NCBI RefSeq assembly: GCF_009740395.1
Contig: NZ_WOXT01000002.1
Location: 620,001-684,000, forward strand
DNA from: Noviluteimonas gilva
GTDB lineage: Bacteria; Pseudomonadota; Gammaproteobacteria; Xanthomonadales; Xanthomonadaceae
Reading direction: 5' to 3'
Length of the DNA: 64,000 nucleotides
Position numbers and translations under genes: made by a program. Positions 26,363 through 34,150 of the stretch are shown here, piece by piece; position 1 is the first letter of the stretch; each line of letters starts with the position of its first letter. The notes below the pieces were generated by a model. That model had not been told where the DNA came from. It saw nothing but the letters and a program-made list of their open reading frames with translations, and searched no databases.

Positions 26363-26827
26363 TCATTGCTCGTTGGCCGGCGCGGGTTTCTTCTTGCCCC
26401 GCGACCAGCGATGTCCCAGATCCTTGACGGCCTCGTCCAGCCCGGTCGCTTTGCCGAGCAGTTTGAGCACCGCGTAGGCGATCTGCGAGAAGACCATCAG
26501 GTCGCTGCCGAGCGCGTACGTCGTGTCTTCGCACTTGTCGAGGAACTGCTTTGCGCGCTGGGTGATGCGCATCATACGGTCGCGCGCTTCCAGGTCTGCA
26601 TTGGCGCCGGCCAGGTCGGCGTCCGGCGGAATCAGGCCGGCGTTCTGATTCGCCAGGTCCATGGTGGCGCGCACGTAGCGCTCGCTCTTCGCCCCCATCG
26701 AGTTCGAACGGTCCTTGTCGGGCGTGTTGATCAACCCGGGAAGCAGGGCTTCGATCTGCGCGAAGAGGGCCATCACCTGGTCCTCGATTTCCTGCGTGAT
26801 CTTCATGGAGGCGAGGTCTTGCGTCAT
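26363..26827 (-). CDS. Conserved helical protein of unknown function
   Basis: A 154-residue all-helical protein (MTQDLASMKITQEIEDQVMA) with NSMGAKSERYVRATMDLANQ and a C-terminal LLGKATGLDEAVKDLGHRW, ending in a Lys-rich tail. It resembles an uncharacterised family with a 'KMG.KS..FV' core found in several phyla. GGAG eight bases upstream supports ATG 26827. The 21-bp minisatellite begins about 150 bases upstream of it. Confidence 0.6.
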   Translation of the reverse strand: MTQDLASMKITQEIEDQVMALFAQIEALLPGLINTPDKDRSNSMGAKSERYVRATMDLANQNAGLIPPDADLAGANADLEARDRMMRITQRAKQFLDKCEDTTYALGSDLMVFSQIAYAVLKLLGKATGLDEAVKDLGHRWSRGKKKPAPANEQ

Positions 26828-26979
26828 TGCGGTAACTCCGTTGAGAGAAATCTCGCACGGAGTGTTTGATCGCAAGAAAGTGGAAGGCAACAGAGGAAAG
26901 TTCGCGTGCGTATTTCGTCTGTTCGCAGGCGAGACGCGGGTTGCGATGGGGTGTTGCGAGATTGCGATGAGGTTCAAAA

Positions 26980-27440
26980 CGTTGCGCTAAGGCCTTGGAG
27001 GCTTGCGCTAAGACCTGAAGTGCTTGCGCTAGGGCCACGGAAGCTTGCGCTAGGACCGAATTGGTTTGCGCTAGGACTGCAGTGGCTTGCGGTAGGGCCA
27101 CGGTGGCTTGCGCTAGGACCGCGGAGGGCTGCGCTAGGGCCACGGAGGCTTGCGCTAGGGCCACGGAGGCTTGCGGTAGGACCACGAAGGCTTGCGCTAG
27201 GACCGCGGAGGCTTGCGCTAGGGCCACGGAGGCTTGCGGTAGGACCACGAAGGCTTGCGCTAGGACCACGGATGCTTGCGCTAGGGCCTCAGAGGCTTGC
27301 GATAGGACCTCAGGGGCTTGCGGTAGGACCTTGGAGGCTTGCGCTAGGAGCCCGGATGCTTGCGCTAGGAGCTCGGAGGCTTGCCATACGACTTCTGAGG
27401 CTAGTGCGACGAGACCCAGAGGCTTGCGCAAGACCTATGA
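26980..27440. repeat. 21-bp tandem minisatellite, about 21 units
   Basis: About twenty-one head-to-tail units of CTTGCGCTAGGGCCACGGAGG and near variants, with no insertions or deletions over some 440 bases. Units decay towards both ends. Units near 27123-27270 form a higher-order pattern of three unit types repeated, suggesting recent duplication. Several frames stay open on both strands (for example LAQASVA heptads on the minus strand), but none has a convincing start. The whole interval 26828-27617 is otherwise gene-free. Confidence 0.85.
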
Positions 27441-27617
27441 GGCATGTGCTCGGACCTCGGACAATGGATTAGCGCGTCGAGCGGTAAGGACGGGGCATCG
27501 GAGCGGTTGCGACAGAGCCGCCAGGTGCCTGCGCCAACCTCAGGCTGCGCGAGTGCGCGAGTTGCAACAGACAGTTGGGCCATAGCAGCGTTGCGCGCAT
27601 TGGCCACTGGGAGGCGG

Positions 27618-28397
27618 CTAGAAAAGTTGCGGCTGCTGTCGCTTCTCAGGCGTGGCGTTCAATGCAGCTCGCTTAAGACCCTTGATGCCCATCATCCATT
27701 CATCCGGACCGCTGGAGTCACAGAGTGCGCGGTACTTGTCGAGCAATTCGCCACTAAGGGTTACAGGGTGTGCCAAGCGAACAAATGCCTGCCCTATCAG
27801 GTCTGCTCGGAACAAGACGGGATACTCGCGAATTCCACTTGAAGCCTTGTTGCAATAGCGAACGACCGAAGTGACCTGGGAGGAACCAACTGGGTTTGAA
27901 CTCACCAAATTGCAAACAGCGCGATGATCGATCGAGTGCCGGAGGCGTTGAGCAGCAAGGGGCTCGGTGGAACGGCAAATCAGCGCGTAGTGACCTCTCT
28001 TCTCCTCACCGCTACCGGATTGCCCCCGACTAGTAATCAGCATGTGTTCCGGTAATGGCTCAATTTGCTCATTGCGTCCAACCTGAGCGAGCCACATGAC
28101 AATTGACGTAGGCGCCGAGTCGATCGTCTTGGGTGCCGCCTTCATCGGTGTGAACAGCGCTTGCAGGTTGGAAACGCGCTCCGCCATTCGTGCATGTTGG
28201 ATGGCCGGCCCGACAGAGTTGCCAATGCCCCATCCAAACACGCCGCCGCCGCTCTCGCGCTCCAAGTCCTTGCGACGAATGATGTCTGAGAGCGGCTGAC
28301 CTGACTCCGCTCCCATTTTCGTCCAACAGAAAATAGGTGGAATCTCCTGCTCGGTCGCTTCTTGAGCCGCGCGCGGTGAAGAGAGAATCGATCCCAT
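27618..28397 (-). CDS. FWG-motif protein A (PUA/EVE-like guess)
   Basis: A 259-residue soluble protein that I cannot place in a named family. Residues 22-60 contain IFCWTKMGAESGQPL, IIRRKDLERE and VFGWGIGN. The same order of motifs recurs in the protein encoded at 30276-30845, so the two probably share a domain. A later stretch (HYALICRST) also has a counterpart there (YALVIDDL). The 'FWG.G' pattern after a basic helix recalls PUA/EVE-type base readers, but this is a guess. It has its own promoter-like TATAAT at 28426. Confidence 0.6.
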   Translation of the reverse strand: MGSILSSPRAAQEATEQEIPPIFCWTKMGAESGQPLSDIIRRKDLERESGGGVFGWGIGNSVGPAIQHARMAERVSNLQALFTPMKAAPKTIDSAPTSIVMWLAQVGRNEQIEPLPEHMLITSRGQSGSGEEKRGHYALICRSTEPLAAQRLRHSIDHRAVCNLVSSNPVGSSQVTSVVRYCNKASSGIREYPVLFRADLIGQAFVRLAHPVTLSGELLDKYRALCDSSGPDEWMMGIKGLKRAALNATPEKRQQPQLF

Positions 28398-28425
28398 GGC
28401 TGCTAGCGTACCTGACCCGAGCCAT

Positions 28426-28431
28426 ATTATA
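28426..28431 (-). promoter_or_regulatory. TATAAT -10 box
   Basis: A perfect TATAAT on the minus strand, 29 bases before the start codon of the 27618-28397 gene. No clear -35 box is seen at the usual spacing. Confidence 0.4.
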
Positions 28432-28628
28432 GAGGCGGGCGGGCGGCCGATGCGTTTGGATCGGCGTCGCTGTCATCATTGACTCAGTTCCAGATTTTCG
28501 GGCACAAGACAGGGGCCTTGACGCGCAACAGCTAGACCCGTTGGCAATCTACGTAACTCAAAAAGGGGGCACCTGGTCTCAATCGGTGCCGTGGGTAGTC
28601 TCGTCGCTGCTGCTACGGGGAGAGCGAT

Positions 28629-29633
28629 ATGACCGAGAGCTCGGCTGAATTTAAGGCGCGGTTGATTCGGCGGACCGGTTTGAGTTCAGACGCCGTCACG
28701 GCAGCGTGGCCCGAATGGTGGAGCGTAGAAGCGGAGGGGTCTCCGTCAGCCGCCGCCGAGTTGCGATTTTCTATTGCGCGCAAGCTCGGTCTCGACCCTC
28801 GATCTCTGATTTCCGAAAATGAGCCTAGGTTCATTTGGAACGACTCCGCTCGCTTTAAGAACTTGAAGGAAGGAGCTCCAGGTGAGAGGCCGATCATCTC
28901 GTCATTTGGTACAGCCCTGACGCGCCTACTTCTGCAAGGAGTTCCGGGCGCCCCAAATACGGAGGCTATTCATGCGACGGATTTGAGAAATGCGATCTTG
29001 GCGACCAGTCAAAGCGTCGGTCTGATTGAGCTCTTGTCCACGTGCTGGGGGCTGGGTATTCCGGTCATCCATCTTCGCGTGTACCCACTTAGCGCGAAAC
29101 GCATGAGCGCAATGAGTGTTCGGGTTGGCGATAGATACGCCATCTTGCTGGCGCGCGATGCTCAGTATCCTGCTCCAATCGCTTTCTACCTTGCCCATGA
29201 AATGGGTCACATCCTATTGGGCCATCTTGAGGATGGTTGCTCAATCGTGGACATGGAAATGCTTGAAGACCTCGGCACGGCTGAGGATTCGGAAGAGATG
29301 CAGGCGGATGCCTTTGCGCTTGAATTGCTTACAGGGCGCGCGCAACCGGAGTTGGTAGTTCAAGGGGAAGGCCGAGGCGCGCAGCAGCTAGCGCGGGAGG
29401 CGGCCCGAGTGGGGCAAATTGAAAGGATCGAACCAGGAACGCTCGCACTTGCCTTCGGCTACGCCGCCAAGGCGTGGCCTACAGCGATAGCAGCGTTGCA
29501 GCATATCTACGGACGACCACTAGACGTGTCGGGAGTCGTTAACACAATCGCTAGCGGGCAGCTCGCTTGGCGTGACTTTCCCGACGAGTCCGAAAGCTTT
29601 GTGCGAGCAGTCATGGGCCTGCCACATGGCTGA
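28629..29633 (+). CDS. ImmA/IrrE family metallo-endopeptidase
   Basis: A 334-residue protein. Zinc-binding HEMGH is at 190-194 in LAHEMGHILLGHL, followed by EEMQADAFALELL, the second-ligand helix of ImmA/IrrE peptidases. These cut repressors or antitoxins. Residues 1-60 are helical and may be a diverged DNA- or protein-binding domain. It overlaps the next gene by eight bases, so the two act together. It is divergent from the FWG-motif gene, with 230 bases between them. Confidence 0.8.
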   Translation: MTESSAEFKARLIRRTGLSSDAVTAAWPEWWSVEAEGSPSAAAELRFSIARKLGLDPRSLISENEPRFIWNDSARFKNLKEGAPGERPIISSFGTALTRLLLQGVPGAPNTEAIHATDLRNAILATSQSVGLIELLSTCWGLGIPVIHLRVYPLSAKRMSAMSVRVGDRYAILLARDAQYPAPIAFYLAHEMGHILLGHLEDGCSIVDMEMLEDLGTAEDSEEMQADAFALELLTGRAQPELVVQGEGRGAQQLAREAARVGQIERIEPGTLALAFGYAAKAWPTAIAALQHIYGRPLDVSGVVNTIASGQLAWRDFPDESESFVRAVMGLPHG

Positions 29634-30273
29634 CGCCGCGATTGATAATGACGCGCTATTGAAGGGCGTCTCCTATGGCTTCATCGACGACCTTCTCGCT
29701 TCCATCCCTGGAGCGCCGTTCGACTACGGAGTTCTGGGCACAGCGAAGTACGTCCTTCCTAAGGTGCTGAAGAAGCGCCCGCCCGTTCGCGTAGAGGAAG
29801 CAAAAAGTGACCTTTCGACTGCGCTCGAATCATTGGAGATCCTTGAACCCACGCCGGATGAGACGCTGTTAGCAGCGCAGCTTGAGTACGAAGCGCAGCT
29901 CCTTAGCCTTCCGATGCACGTGGGCGAGTGCCAGTTGATCGCCATACTTGTCGTTCGGGCGCTTAATCATGTGCTCACCGGAGATAAAGCTGCACTCGTG
30001 GCGGTAGGGCCTGTCGCGTCGGCCGCCGGTATTGACCCGGCGAAGCTCTCCGGAAAGTTCATCTGCTTTGAGCAGGCGGTTCGCTTCCTAATGAGCTCTA
30101 AGGGAGCGGCGCCTATCAAGAGCGCGATATGCGCCGAGCGGGACGTAGATATCGCCATGCGCGTTTGCTTTAGTTGTGCTTCTCCTGAAGTGGAGAAAGA
30201 GTCATGGCTCGCTTGTCTCGAAAGCCACATTGAGGACCTGCGTTCGCACTCGGGCGATATCCTTGTTGCTTGA
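29626..30273 (+). CDS. PIN-like nuclease domain protein
   Basis: A 215-residue soluble protein. Acidic residues lie at PIN-like places: Asp9 (NDALLK), Glu101 in HVGECQLIAIL and Asp120 in LTGDKAALVAVG. The spacing 'GE..AI....... LTGD' is that of PIN RNases, the commonest toxin fold. Co-translation with an ImmA/IrrE peptidase suggests a regulated toxin or RNase pair. The PIN call rests on motif spacing only. Confidence 0.55.
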   Translation: MADAAIDNDALLKGVSYGFIDDLLASIPGAPFDYGVLGTAKYVLPKVLKKRPPVRVEEAKSDLSTALESLEILEPTPDETLLAAQLEYEAQLLSLPMHVGECQLIAILVVRALNHVLTGDKAALVAVGPVASAAGIDPAKLSGKFICFEQAVRFLMSSKGAAPIKSAICAERDVDIAMRVCFSCASPEVEKESWLACLESHIEDLRSHSGDILVA

Positions 30274-30275
30274 TC

Positions 30276-30845
30276 TCATTTGAGAAACACAGCATAGGGC
30301 GCCTTGAGTGTCGCGACCAACCCAATGTTGGTTGCCTCCTCGTCTGGCCCCAACGGCACATCCACATCTGGCCCGAGCTCGAGGCAGGCTTTGTCAACTC
30401 GGCCTTGGATGTAGGCTCGCCCACTTTTACCCATGCTAGGTCCGCGAGCAATTATTGTCCTAGTCAGCGGGAGGTCGAAATCTGCCTCTTGCAGATCATC
30501 GATAACTAATGCGTAGCGGGAACCACGCACCTCAATTCCCTTCGGCACTGCAAGCCAGCTCTGGCCATCGATGGAATACTGCTGGGCATTGCCTTCTGCC
30601 CAATGATTGGAATCCATTTTTTGCATTACCAAGTGAATCGGATTTCCTTGCTTAGCCTGCTCCTGAGCAAACGGCTGCACCATGGCGGTGGGGTGGCAAG
30701 TGCTGCCGCCATACCCCCAGAAGGCCATGCCGGCGTCGTCAATTTCTTTGAGCTTTCGCTTGATAATGCTTTCTAGGGGCTCTTTGGCATGAATTCCGAT
30801 CTTCATGAAAAGAACGTGGTTGCCAGGTTGAATGATAGCGCTCAT
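30276..30845 (-). CDS. FWG-motif protein B (PUA/EVE-like guess)
   Basis: A 189-residue soluble protein. Residues 11-47 read VLFMKIGIHAKEPLESIIKR then AFWGYGGSTCHP, parallel to the motifs of the 27618-28397 protein. It is the last gene of a three-gene operon: its ATG directly follows the stop codon of the methyltransferase-like gene (zero spacing). Family unnamed to me; a nucleic-acid or modified-base reader is the working guess. Confidence 0.55.
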   Translation of the reverse strand: MSAIIQPGNHVLFMKIGIHAKEPLESIIKRKLKEIDDAGMAFWGYGGSTCHPTAMVQPFAQEQAKQGNPIHLVMQKMDSNHWAEGNAQQYSIDGQSWLAVPKGIEVRGSRYALVIDDLQEADFDLPLTRTIIARGPSMGKSGRAYIQGRVDKACLELGPDVDVPLGPDEEATNIGLVATLKAPYAVFLK

Positions 30846-31679
30846 TTATAGCTCCATAGATTCAATGGCGTACTCTTCGTCATGAGCCTTGCCATAGTCA
30901 ACGCGCTTGCGTTCACGAACGTAGCGGATTTTTAGTGGCTGATCTTTGCCGTAGAAGTTATCGAGGCGGTTGCGATCGAGTGGCGAACTCGATACGACCC
31001 TGGCGTCCGCGGGCAGTGCTTTGAAGAACAGATTGCAAGAGCGCAGATCGGGGTCGTCGTCAAGGTGGTACAGGTGCATTTTGGATTGCATCTTCTGCAC
31101 GAACTGCCCGTTATCCAAGGCGAACCGTTGAACCTGCGCAAGCACTTGTTGGGGCCATTCTCTTTCGTGATCGTCGGCAATTACGACAAGCCCTTCGCCC
31201 GCATAGCCGGTGGCCTCAAAGCCGCGCTGCATGAAAACCTTCACGCTCTCTCCAGCATTGCTGGCACCCCACGGGGGGTTGGTGTAGAAGCAATCGAACT
31301 GCGCAATCGACTCCGTGGGGAAGGCGTCTGCGCAGTTGTACAGCCGCGACTCCAAGGAACTGATGCCCTCGTGATCGGCGAAGCGAGCGATGGCGCTGCA
31401 AATACGTTCGTCGAAGTCAAACACGGTGATTTGCTTCGGCCCCTCATCGAAGATTCCGCGTTCTTTGAGTATCGCGACACAGACGCTAATTGCGTCTCCA
31501 TCGCCAATGAAGGCCAGGTTCTTGCCGTTTGCCCATCGCGCCACTAGCTCGCTCTGCATGACCATGTCGCCAGTCTTCATGTAGATCTGGTCAAAGTCGC
31601 GCAATGGTCGCGGTCGGTTCTGCACAACGTCAGAGACCGCATTGATTGCGTCTTTTAGATTGATTTCGCGTGAGGCCAC
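30846..31679 (-). CDS. BpsA-like (DUF43) methyltransferase-fold enzyme
   Basis: A 277-residue Rossmann enzyme resembling the catalytic half of N4-bis(aminopropyl)spermidine synthase: NRPRPLRDFDQIYMKTGDMV, FIGDGDAISV (58-62 nucleotide loop), VFDFDERI (86-93), then FDCFYTNPPWGAS (TNPPWG at 133-138). True BpsA adds aminopropyl groups to polyamines in thermophiles. The NPPW motif is also that of amino-methyltransferases, so transfer to a polyamine, nucleotide or nucleic acid is possible. In this operon, between a kinase and an FWG-motif protein, a specialised role seems likely. Confidence 0.7.
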   Translation of the reverse strand: MASREINLKDAINAVSDVVQNRPRPLRDFDQIYMKTGDMVMQSELVARWANGKNLAFIGDGDAISVCVAILKERGIFDEGPKQITVFDFDERICSAIARFADHEGISSLESRLYNCADAFPTESIAQFDCFYTNPPWGASNAGESVKVFMQRGFEATGYAGEGLVVIADDHEREWPQQVLAQVQRFALDNGQFVQKMQSKMHLYHLDDDPDLRSCNLFFKALPADARVVSSSPLDRNRLDNFYGKDQPLKIRYVRERKRVDYGKAHDEEYAIESMEL

Positions 31680-31701
31680 GTCCTACTCCATCCGCTGAGT
31701 T

Positions 31702-32310
31702 TCAGTCCATCCCAATCAGGGCGCGTACTCGCAGTACCAGTTCGTCGCGAGGTATTCCGCTATCAATCAGGTGACAAGGGCGCCCCGAAAGAATCGCGTA
31801 AGTTGCGACCACGGAGGCCTGCAACTCGACATGCATGGAAAGTTCAAACAGCGAGGGCCTTGGCCGCCCCTCAGGACTCCGCGTAATTCGCCTTTCTAGC
31901 TCTTCAGGCGAGGCGTAGAGGCAAAGGAAGCGATCAACTTCGAGCCTCGCCAGCTGCTCGGTTTTGAATGGGGTAACGCGGAATCCAAAATCTTCTTTTG
32001 TCACGGGATGGCTATCAATGAGCAAGACTTTGTCGTTATCGCGACAAGTCCGAGCCTCTGCGAGGAGAATGTCATCGATTTCCGCGACGTGCGTTGGAGT
32101 GATGATCTGAGCGGACCTGCTCCGCACGTCTACTTCTGTCAGCCCGTCCCCCGATTGGCGACTAATATGATCACGAAGCCGCAGGCTATAGCTAAACACT
32201 ACGACTCTGGGATCGCTAGCCAATGCATCGCATAGGGTCGACTTTCCAGTCGCGGGCGCGCCTGTGATGTAAACGATCTTGCCCACACGTCCCCCTGGAC
32301 TTTGTCGCAT
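31702..32310 (-). CDS. P-loop nucleotide/nucleoside kinase-like protein
   Basis: A 202-residue P-loop protein with Walker A GAPATGKST (17-25), an acidic strand LLIDSHPVTK (97-106) and a lid-like RITRSPEGRPRP (141-152), the layout of adenylate- or dNMP-kinase-type enzymes. It is the first gene of the kinase/methyltransferase/FWG operon (22 bases to the next). Start may instead be GTG 32286, just before the P-loop strand. Substrate unknown. Confidence 0.7.
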   Translation of the reverse strand: MRQSPGGRVGKIVYITGAPATGKSTLCDALASDPRVVVFSYSLRLRDHISRQSGDGLTEVDVRSRSAQIITPTHVAEIDDILLAEARTCRDNDKVLLIDSHPVTKEDFGFRVTPFKTEQLARLEVDRFLCLYASPEELERRITRSPEGRPRPSLFELSMHVELQASVVATYAILSGRPCHLIDSGIPRDELVLRVRALIGMD

Positions 32311-32534
32311 GGCAATTTAGTTCTACTTCGGAGTTCACCCGGCGCTACCGAAAGCAGACAGGTATTCTCTCACTATCAAACGTCGTACAACGTTCCGATA
32401 GGCCACTCGTTCGGGGGTGCTGAGCACACGGCGGCGGCTGCGGGTGCGCTGAATGTGCTGCCGCGAATTTTGGCCGCATTGCCATCTGCTAGAACGTAAG
32501 CAATATCAACGCAGATGGGAAGTTTGGCGACGAC

Positions 32535-33158
32535 GTGACTATCGACGACTACTTGAACGAATTGAATTACGCCTTGTCAGGCGTGATTAATGCGCTCTGG
32601 CATGAGCAGGATGCCGTTGATGACCTTCAAAAGCAGCTCAATGCCTTGCAAAGAACTGTGCAAGATCAATATAGGCGCGCTGAAGCTATCGCCAGAGATG
32701 CTGAAACGCCTGACGATGTAATGCTTGCAACGGCGATGCAGTGGGAAACCTATTTCGGGGATGATAAAGCGGCAGCTCGTACGCAAGCGGAACTCGTTGG
32801 AATCCTAGAGAAGCTGAAGCTTCGAGAGTTCTCACGCTCTTCACTCGCAGGAAGTCTCCTGCAGTTTGCGAAACAAGGTCTGTCCGCGGCATACGGTGAA
32901 CCGAAGAACTGGCCAACTGGGCGCATGGTAGGAAGCCAGGGGCTTAGCACCGTGGTCCTTCAGGCTAGGAATCAGGCGGAGCATTGGGAAGAGGGAAAGC
33001 CGCGGGACCCAGTGGTCGCATGTTTTGATGCGCTAGCCAAAGATTGCGGCGCGCAATTCGCCGCTTACCGAACGCGGAATTTGGCTTTCGAAGTTGTGAC
33101 ACTGCTTGGCTGGCGCAGCGTTGATGCCTTCGGCACAGACATGCGCTCGGCCCAATGA
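32535..33158 (+). CDS. HEPN-motif protein, possible RNase
   Basis: A 207-residue helical protein starting at GTG 32535. Its C-terminal half contains ARNQAEHWEEGKP, in which Arg145-Asn146 and His150 form the R(N)x4H signature of HEPN ribonucleases. The N-terminal 100 residues contain a coiled coil. HEPN proteins act as toxins or phage-defence RNases, which fits the neighbours. No partner gene is directly adjacent. Confidence 0.5.
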   Translation: MTIDDYLNELNYALSGVINALWHEQDAVDDLQKQLNALQRTVQDQYRRAEAIARDAETPDDVMLATAMQWETYFGDDKAAARTQAELVGILEKLKLREFSRSSLAGSLLQFAKQGLSAAYGEPKNWPTGRMVGSQGLSTVVLQARNQAEHWEEGKPRDPVVACFDALAKDCGAQFAAYRTRNLAFEVVTLLGWRSVDAFGTDMRSAQ

Positions 33159-33185
33159 GGCTCCGGACCGCATGCCCAAAAGTTA

Positions 33186-33212
33186 AAGGCCCAACCATTC
33201 GGCTGGGCCTTC
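33186..33212. terminator. Strong hairpin, probable terminator
   Basis: AAGGCCCAACC pairs with GGCTGGGCCTT (one mismatch, ATTC loop) 30 bases after the HEPN gene. It has A and T bases at its feet, so it could end transcripts from the left. Confidence 0.65.
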
Positions 33213-33217
33213 AATAC

Positions 33218-33232
33218 TGGTGCGGAAGTGGG
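33218..33232 (-). other. Candidate att site (tRNA 3'-end copy)
   Basis: TGGTGCGGAAGTGGG matches the CCA end of tRNA-Leu (TGGTGCCGGAAGTGGG at 43109-43124) with one base missing. This is what the far end of an element integrated in that tRNA would show. The copy is short and imperfect. Confidence 0.5.
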
Positions 33233-33295
33233 CGCCCCAAAGTGGGTGCAAGCCACTGATTGTAGTGACTCTTGCTTGAGTTCGTCTGGGAATGC

Positions 33296-33313
33296 ACCCC
33301 CAGAGATACCCCC
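33296..33313. repeat. ACCCCC-n6-ACCCCC arm-like repeat, left
   Basis: Two ACCCCC blocks six bases apart, just inside the candidate att site. The same arrangement occurs upstream of the integrase at 42977-42994. It could be an integrase arm-binding site. Confidence 0.4.
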
Positions 33314-33326
33314 AAGTTTCGTCGGC

Positions 33327-33539
33327 CTAGCAGCAGCAGGCGCGATCTTGTTGCATGGGTGGGCACTTCACCGTGCCGTACGAGCAGTAGACGCAGCAGT
33401 CGCCGGCGAGCGGCTCCAAGACTTTGCCGCAACCCGCGCAGTCATAGAACCACTGGCATGCCTCTGTCGGCATCGTGTCCACTTGCGAATGTCCGCAATG
33501 AGGGCATGTGATTTTCGATTCGAGGATCACGTCGGACAT
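33327..33539 (-). CDS. Cysteine-rich GDCCxxCSYG protein
   Basis: A 70-residue protein with three metal-binding clusters: CPHC (12-15), CAGC (34-37) and GDCCVYCSYG (47-56), ending in CCC. Proteins with GDCC-x-x-CSYG are known to accompany mercury-resistance genes. It overlaps the end of merC by 13 bases and is probably co-translated. Confidence 0.75.
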   Translation of the reverse strand: MSDVILESKITCPHCGHSQVDTMPTEACQWFYDCAGCGKVLEPLAGDCCVYCSYGTVKCPPMQQDRACCC

Positions 33540-33916
33540 TTGGGCGCCACCGGCTTGAACAGGTCCAATAGCGAAACACAAACCATTAGGGCCAAGCCGA
33601 CATAAAACAGGAAGATGCCCCAGTCGTGGTGCCAGAACACGAGCAGCGCCAGCAGCACCGCCACCGGACCCACGACGGATAGGCCGCCGCGAACGGGATT
33701 TTTGTGGCGATACCAGGCGACGAGATTTGCCAGCAGCGCCAGCGCCGCGAAGGCGGGCAGGAGCTTGCGGAACATCAACCCTTCGTAGGGCGCAAGGAAA
33801 CCCAGCCCGATGGCGACGCCGAGCGAGCCGAGGGCCGGGAAGCAGCCGGCGCAGGAGAGCGCGCTTAACAGCGCGCCGGCGCTGCTGGCCTTGTCGATTG
33901 CTTTGGTGATTTGCAT
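33527..33916 (-). CDS. merC: Mercury transporter MerC
   Basis: A 129-residue inner-membrane protein with four helices. CAGC at 22-25 in LSCAGCFPALGSLGVAIGLG is the mercury-binding pair of MerC, and FLAPYEGL follows as in the family. MerC carries Hg(II) into the cytoplasm for reduction by MerA. No merR, merA, merT or merP is in the window, so this is a partial mer cassette. Confidence 0.85.
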   Translation of the reverse strand: MQITKAIDKASSAGALLSALSCAGCFPALGSLGVAIGLGFLAPYEGLMFRKLLPAFAALALLANLVAWYRHKNPVRGGLSVVGPVAVLLALLVFWHHDWGIFLFYVGLALMVCVSLLDLFKPVAPKCPT

Positions 33917-34068
33917 TGGCAAATGGTCGCGAGGATCGCCGGCGCCGTCAATGAGAATGCCGGCAACGCACCGTGCTAGGCGACCCCCCAAGCATCAATT
34001 CGCGGCCGTACGGAAACTACGGGGCGCGCGGTCTGGATGCATTTTGTCTGAACTTCTACCCCCCCCCG

Positions 34069-34083
34069 TCTCACACGGTGAGA
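34069..34083. promoter_or_regulatory. Small dyad upstream of the 34151 gene
   Basis: TCTCAC-ACG-GTGAGA, a perfect six-base inverted repeat about 65 bases before the start codon at 34151. It follows a run of nine C. It could be an operator. Confidence 0.3.
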
Positions 34084-34150
34084 AATACCTCTGGCTCAAT
34101 TTCAGCCCTTCTGGGCTTCTCTCTGAACCTTCGCTCCTCATAATCACGCG

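Noticed and set aside
26349-27431. A 360-residue heptad-repeat protein (LAQASVA) on the minus strand
   Set aside because: The start is a TTG inside the decayed repeats, no ribosome site is seen, and the frame continues out of phase through the real gene at 26363. The heptads are a by-product of the 21-bp unit, though translation is not excluded.
26980-27440. CRISPR array
   Set aside because: Units are contiguous 21-bp repeats without unique spacers, and no cas genes are near.
33218-33232. A second tRNA gene
   Set aside because: Only the last 15 bases resemble a tRNA 3' end; there is no cloverleaf. Best explained as an att remnant.
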